Of a stretch of 16,131 nt of DNA, positions 15,332 through 16,131 are shown piece by piece. A model generated the notes under the pieces. That model had not been told where the DNA came from and ran no database searches. It saw only the letters and a list, made by a program, of their open reading frames with translations. How positions within the stretch are numbered: position 1 is the first letter of the stretch; each line of letters opens with the position of its first letter. The translations under genes and the position numbers were made by a program. The stretch comes from Sediminibacterium sp. (GTDB lineage Bacteria; Bacteroidota; Bacteroidia; Chitinophagales; Chitinophagaceae), in contig JALQXE010000188.1 of NCBI GenBank assembly GCA_023263235.1, forward strand, positions 1 through 16,131, given 5' to 3'.

Positions 15332-15538
15332 TTATCCTTGTTTTTCGTTCTTCCACCATTTAAAGGCGATATAACCCATGATTGCAAAAGGCATCGCCGC
15401 CAAGTATAAAGTGCCACCGTTAAAGCCTTTTCCTGCATCTTCACCCATTTGACTCGCTGTTTTGGTACAGATAGAGCATTGTGCAAATAAACTGGCTGTA
15501 TAGGCTTGTAATAGGATTAGGAATAGAATACGTTTCAT
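15332..15538 (-). CDS. Small signal-peptide plus membrane-anchor protein with CxxC
   Basis: A 68-residue protein. Residues 1-20 (MKRILFLILLQAYTASLFAQ) look like a signal peptide with cleavage before C21. Then comes CSICTKTASQMGEDAGKGFN with a CxxC pair (C21, C24), and a single membrane segment (TLYLAAMPFAIMGYIAFKWW) with a basic tail. I recall similar small proteins in Bacteroidota genomes but know no function. It is convergent with the GT87 gene (32 bp gap) and follows the bTHX terminator, so it is probably a separate transcript. A TAATTTTG at 15550-15543 on the minus strand matches the -7 consensus but leaves only four bases before the ATG. Coding status is supported by composition and architecture. 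The function is open. Confidence 0.7.
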   Translation of the reverse strand: MKRILFLILLQAYTASLFAQCSICTKTASQMGEDAGKGFNGGTLYLAAMPFAIMGYIAFKWWKNEKQG

Positions 15539-15542
15539 GATA

Positions 15543-15550
15543 CAAAATTA
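15543..15550 (-). promoter_or_regulatory. Possible -7 box for the small CxxC gene (TAATTTTG)
   Basis: On the minus strand TAATTTTG matches TAnnTTTG, but it ends only four bases before ATG 15538, so transcripts would be practically leaderless. It also borders the T-tract of the bTHX terminator, so a chance match in T-rich DNA is quite possible. Confidence 0.25.
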
Positions 15551-15553
15551 CAA

Positions 15554-15586
15554 TAAAAAAACCCGAACGTACAAAAGCAGTTCGGG
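15554..15586 (-). terminator. Intrinsic terminator after bTHX
   Basis: A perfect 7-bp stem, CCCGAAC (15562-15568) with GTTCGGG (15580-15586), has an 11-nt loop. On the minus strand it is followed by seven T's and then ATT. It lies 25 bases after the bTHX stop. Confidence 0.78.
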
Positions 15587-15611
15587 GAATCTTATTTAAA
15601 AGCAAATCTGC

Positions 15612-15725
15612 TTATGCGCTTGCTTTAGTAGCTTTTTTAGCTTTAGTTGTCTTATGTGGTCTGCTCTTACCGAAAGAACCTAAGAATCTTTTTCCTTTAG
15701 CTGTTTTTTTATCTCCTCTACCCAT
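15612..15725 (-). CDS. 30S ribosomal protein bTHX (Thx), 37 aa
   Basis: The minus-strand frame from ATG 15725 to TAA at 15614-15612 encodes 37 residues. They begin MGRGDKKTAKGKRFLGSFGK, then SRPHKTTKAKK and KATKASA. The opening G-x-G-D-K-K-T-x-x-G-K and the S-x-G-K-x-R-P core are the signature of bacterial ribosomal protein THX, a tiny, very basic protein that sits in the head of the 30S subunit and stabilises it in Thermus. Bacteroidota carry a slightly longer form with a lysine-rich tail, as here. It lies between two clear intrinsic terminators, so it is its own transcription unit, downstream of HU. It is easily missed because it is so short. Confidence 0.88.
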   Translation of the reverse strand: MGRGDKKTAKGKRFLGSFGKSRPHKTTKAKKATKASA

Positions 15726-15754
15726 AATAAATGTGTTTTTTAGTGATTGGACAA

Positions 15755-15762
15755 CAAAAATA
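15755..15762 (-). promoter_or_regulatory. Possible -7 box for bTHX (TATTTTTG)
   Basis: On the minus strand TATTTTTG fits TAnnTTTG and lies 29 bases before the bTHX ATG, a normal leader length. It touches the T-tract of the HU terminator and lacks a visible -33 TTTG, so the match may be fortuitous. Confidence 0.3.
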
Positions 15763-15791
15763 AAAAAACCCCCTGATAAAAGGGGGTTTTT
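15762..15791 (-). terminator. Intrinsic terminator after HU
   Basis: A 6-bp stem, CCCCCT (15769-15774) with AGGGGG (15781-15786), has a 6-nt loop. On the minus strand it is followed by seven T's. A T run (15787-15791) on the other side makes it look bidirectional. It lies 24 bases after the HU stop. Confidence 0.82.
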
Positions 15792-15809
15792 ATTGAAATA
15801 AATTTCAAA

Positions 15810-16079
15810 TTACAATTTGCCGCTTAATTCTTTACCAGCCTTGAATTTTGCAACTTTTTTAGCTTTGATCTTGATAGTAGCACCAGTTTGTGGGTTACGA
15901 CCAGTTCTAGCTGCACGCTTAGATACAGAGAAAGTACCAAAACCTACTAATGTTACTTTGTCACCTTTTTTCAAAGATTTAGTTACTGCTTCGATAAAAG
16001 CGTCTAAAGCTGCGTTAGCTGATGTTTTTGGTAAATCTGCGCTGTCCGCGATGTGTGCGATTAATTCTGCTTTGTTCAT
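15810..16079 (-). CDS. HU family DNA-binding protein
   Basis: An 89-residue histone-like protein of standard HU length. It starts [21 protein letters not shown], followed by the dimerisation helix [23 protein letters not shown] and [21 protein letters not shown], where the basic beta-arm carries the R-N-P-x-T-G tip that intercalates into DNA. It ends [15 protein letters not shown]. It binds DNA non-specifically as a dimer and compacts and bends the nucleoid. It is transcribed alone, with its own terminator. The upstream 52 bases to the window end are AT-rich and hold no clear TAnnTTTG box, so its promoter may lie partly outside. Confidence 0.96.
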   Translation of the reverse strand: MNKAELIAHIADSADLPKTSANAALDAFIEAVTKSLKKGDKVTLVGFGTFSVSKRAARTGRNPQTGATIKIKAKKVAKFKAGKELSGKL

Positions 16080-16131
16080 AGATGTGTTTTTTATAGTTTT
16101 AAACGATAGAAAAAATTTATTAGGTTTTATG

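Overview
The window reads as a Bacteroidota chromosome, most likely Chitinophagaceae or a close relative from a freshwater-type community. The evidence is an AT-rich sequence, TAnnTTTG-type -7 boxes, almost no Shine-Dalgarno sequences, a bacterial deoxyhypusine-synthase-family protein, a PSFSRYGLG-like outer membrane protein next to coaX and lptC, and the short ribosomal protein bTHX. The exception is the first ~760 bases, which are richer in G+C and encode on the minus strand part of a polytopic membrane glycosyltransferase of an actinobacterial type. This piece abuts a Bacteroidota DUF2400 gene in mid-codon context, so the left end looks like a chimeric join (assembly artefact more likely than transfer).

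Layout: (1) 1-765, foreign membrane-protein fragment. (2) 3222-671, minus strand: SdpI/DUF1648 membrane protein, cystathionine gamma-synthase/lyase family enzyme, and DUF2400 protein with its C-terminus lost at the join. (3) 3325-4299, plus strand: deoxyhypusine-synthase-like protein with its own promoter and a strong terminator. (4) 12383-4446, minus strand: an eight-gene, tightly packed and partly overlapping run coaX, outer membrane protein, lptC, aldo/keto reductase, CNNM/CBS/CorC membrane protein, tatC, rpiB, secreted M28 peptidase, ending in tandem hairpins. Much of it serves the cell envelope (LPS transport, Tat export, outer-membrane barrel, secreted protease), with CoA and pentose-phosphate enzymes mixed in. 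(5) 12489-15299, plus strand: three translationally coupled genes, a GT2-like glycosyltransferase, a C-terminally short MeaB/ArgK GTPase, and a GT87/DUF2029 polyprenol-sugar transferase. (6) 16079-15332, minus strand: HU, ribosomal protein bTHX (37 aa) and a small CxxC membrane protein, separated by clear intrinsic terminators.

No tRNA, rRNA, CRISPR array, insertion sequence or prophage gene was seen. Most genes are ordinary housekeeping genes. The points worth a second look are the join at ~760, the deoxyhypusine synthase homologue in a bacterium expected to lack eIF5A, the short MeaB embedded between two glycosyltransferases, and the small unannotated-type genes at the right end.
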